Assembly: GCA_905198155.1 (NCBI GenBank)
Contig: CAJKBQ010000043.1
Location: 1 to 15,124, forward strand
Source of the DNA: an uncultured Eubacteriales bacterium
Lineage (GTDB): Bacteria; Bacillota; Clostridia; Oscillospirales; Acutalibacteraceae
Direction of reading: 5' to 3'
Length of the DNA stretch: 15,124 nucleotides
Under the pieces are notes generated by a model. The model was not told the origin of the DNA and made no database searches. It saw only the letters and a program-made list of their open reading frames with translations. Both the position numbers and the translations under genes were made by a program. Each line of letters opens with the position of its first letter. Within the stretch, counting starts at the first letter, position 1. Positions 14,868-15,124 of the stretch are shown here, in pieces.

Positions 14868-15081
14868 CGGCTCCCTCGCGGCGGCCGTGTCGGCCGCGTG
14901 CTGCCCGCGGTCGTCGTAGACACCGCTAAGGCTGAGGGAGTTGCTTTCGGCCGTAGCGATATCCCACGTTGCGCATTCCTCACGGCCAAACGTACGACGC
15001 CACGCGTCGCGCGCTCACTGCGCGGAGCACTACCCCGCTGGGGTGCCGGAGCGAGCACCGCGAGCGGAGAGAGGCTTCCCA

Positions 15082-15124
15082 TCGGCCGCAGAAAATGCTC
15101 CGGCTACATGAGTCTCCCGGTACA
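15082..15124 (+). repeat. 43-base direct repeat, copy 2 (reaches window edge)
   Basis: This copy matches copy 1 at 41 of 43 positions and continues to the last base, so the true repeat may be longer. Confidence 0.85.

Larger units (their letters stand above)
14797..15124. repeat. Structured GC-rich intergenic repeat region
   Basis: No credible gene is seen here. A 43-base sequence (TCGGCCGCAGAAAATGCTCC...) occurs at 14825-14867 and again at 15082-15124 with two mismatches, 257 bases apart; the second copy runs to the window edge. Between them are several inverted repeats: CTCCCTC (14871-14877) with GAGGGAG (14934-14940), and GCGGCC (14881-14886) with GGCCGC (14892-14897). CGGCCG occurs five times. 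The whole stretch looks like a folded, non-coding repeat unit. No T-rich terminator for the preceding gene is visible. Confidence 0.65.

Noticed and set aside
13150..14868. Minus-strand open frame of 572 codons opposite the GH127 gene
   Set aside because: Low-complexity Arg/Gly-rich translation with no ribosome site, opposite well-supported genes.
14588..15082. Minus-strand frame covering the terminal repeat region
   Set aside because: Translation consists of repeat-derived Arg/Ser/Pro text and overlaps the end of a better gene; no ribosome site seen.
14825..15124. CRISPR array from the 43-base repeats
   Set aside because: Only two copies, with 214 bases between them, and no cas genes; unlike any array.

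Overview
The window looks like chromosomal DNA of a GC-rich clostridium, probably of the Oscillospirales/Ruminococcaceae type. The reasons are strong AGGAGG-type ribosome sites, consensus sigma-A promoters, an ECF-type vitamin transporter with a fused ATPase, a greA-lysS operon and a zinc-binding type 3 prolyl-tRNA synthetase. This placement is inference; no rRNA or marker phylogeny is available here.

Layout. Bases 1-3381 (+) hold a tightly overlapping operon: the end of a DUF4430 (transcobalamin C-terminal-like) protein, an EcfT membrane protein, a double ATPase and an S component. Together they make a complete ECF importer, most likely for cobalamin or another corrinoid. A strong hairpin (3393-3435) separates it from a convergent minus-strand block. 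That block contains a short AT-rich gene for a 58-residue, two-helix membrane protein (3478-3654) and the greA-lysS operon (3783-6234), driven by a near-perfect promoter at 6288-6316. LysRS carries an extra C-terminal tRNA-binding domain of the Trbp111/MetRS type. Divergently on the plus strand lie acpP, proS and murA, each with its own visible promoter; acpP, proS and murA are each followed by an intrinsic terminator.

From 10099 the genes look more accessory. A LUD-domain protein with a cysteine-rich tail overlaps, through TTGA, a TTG-started lipoprotein that joins a siderophore/cobalamin-type binding domain to a peptidoglycan-binding domain. Next come a GH127-type beta-L-arabinofuranosidase with its zinc/cysteine site intact and a single-pass membrane protein with a long Ser/Ala/Asp stalk. 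The last 328 bases hold no credible gene but a structured GC-rich repeat region, with a 43-base sequence present twice and the second copy cut by the window edge.

Most of the window is housekeeping. I found no clear new defence or mobile system. The points most worth a second look are the small membrane protein, the LysRS fusion, the wall-anchored binding lipoprotein, the dyads at the acpP and GH127 promoters, the murA leader and the terminal repeat.
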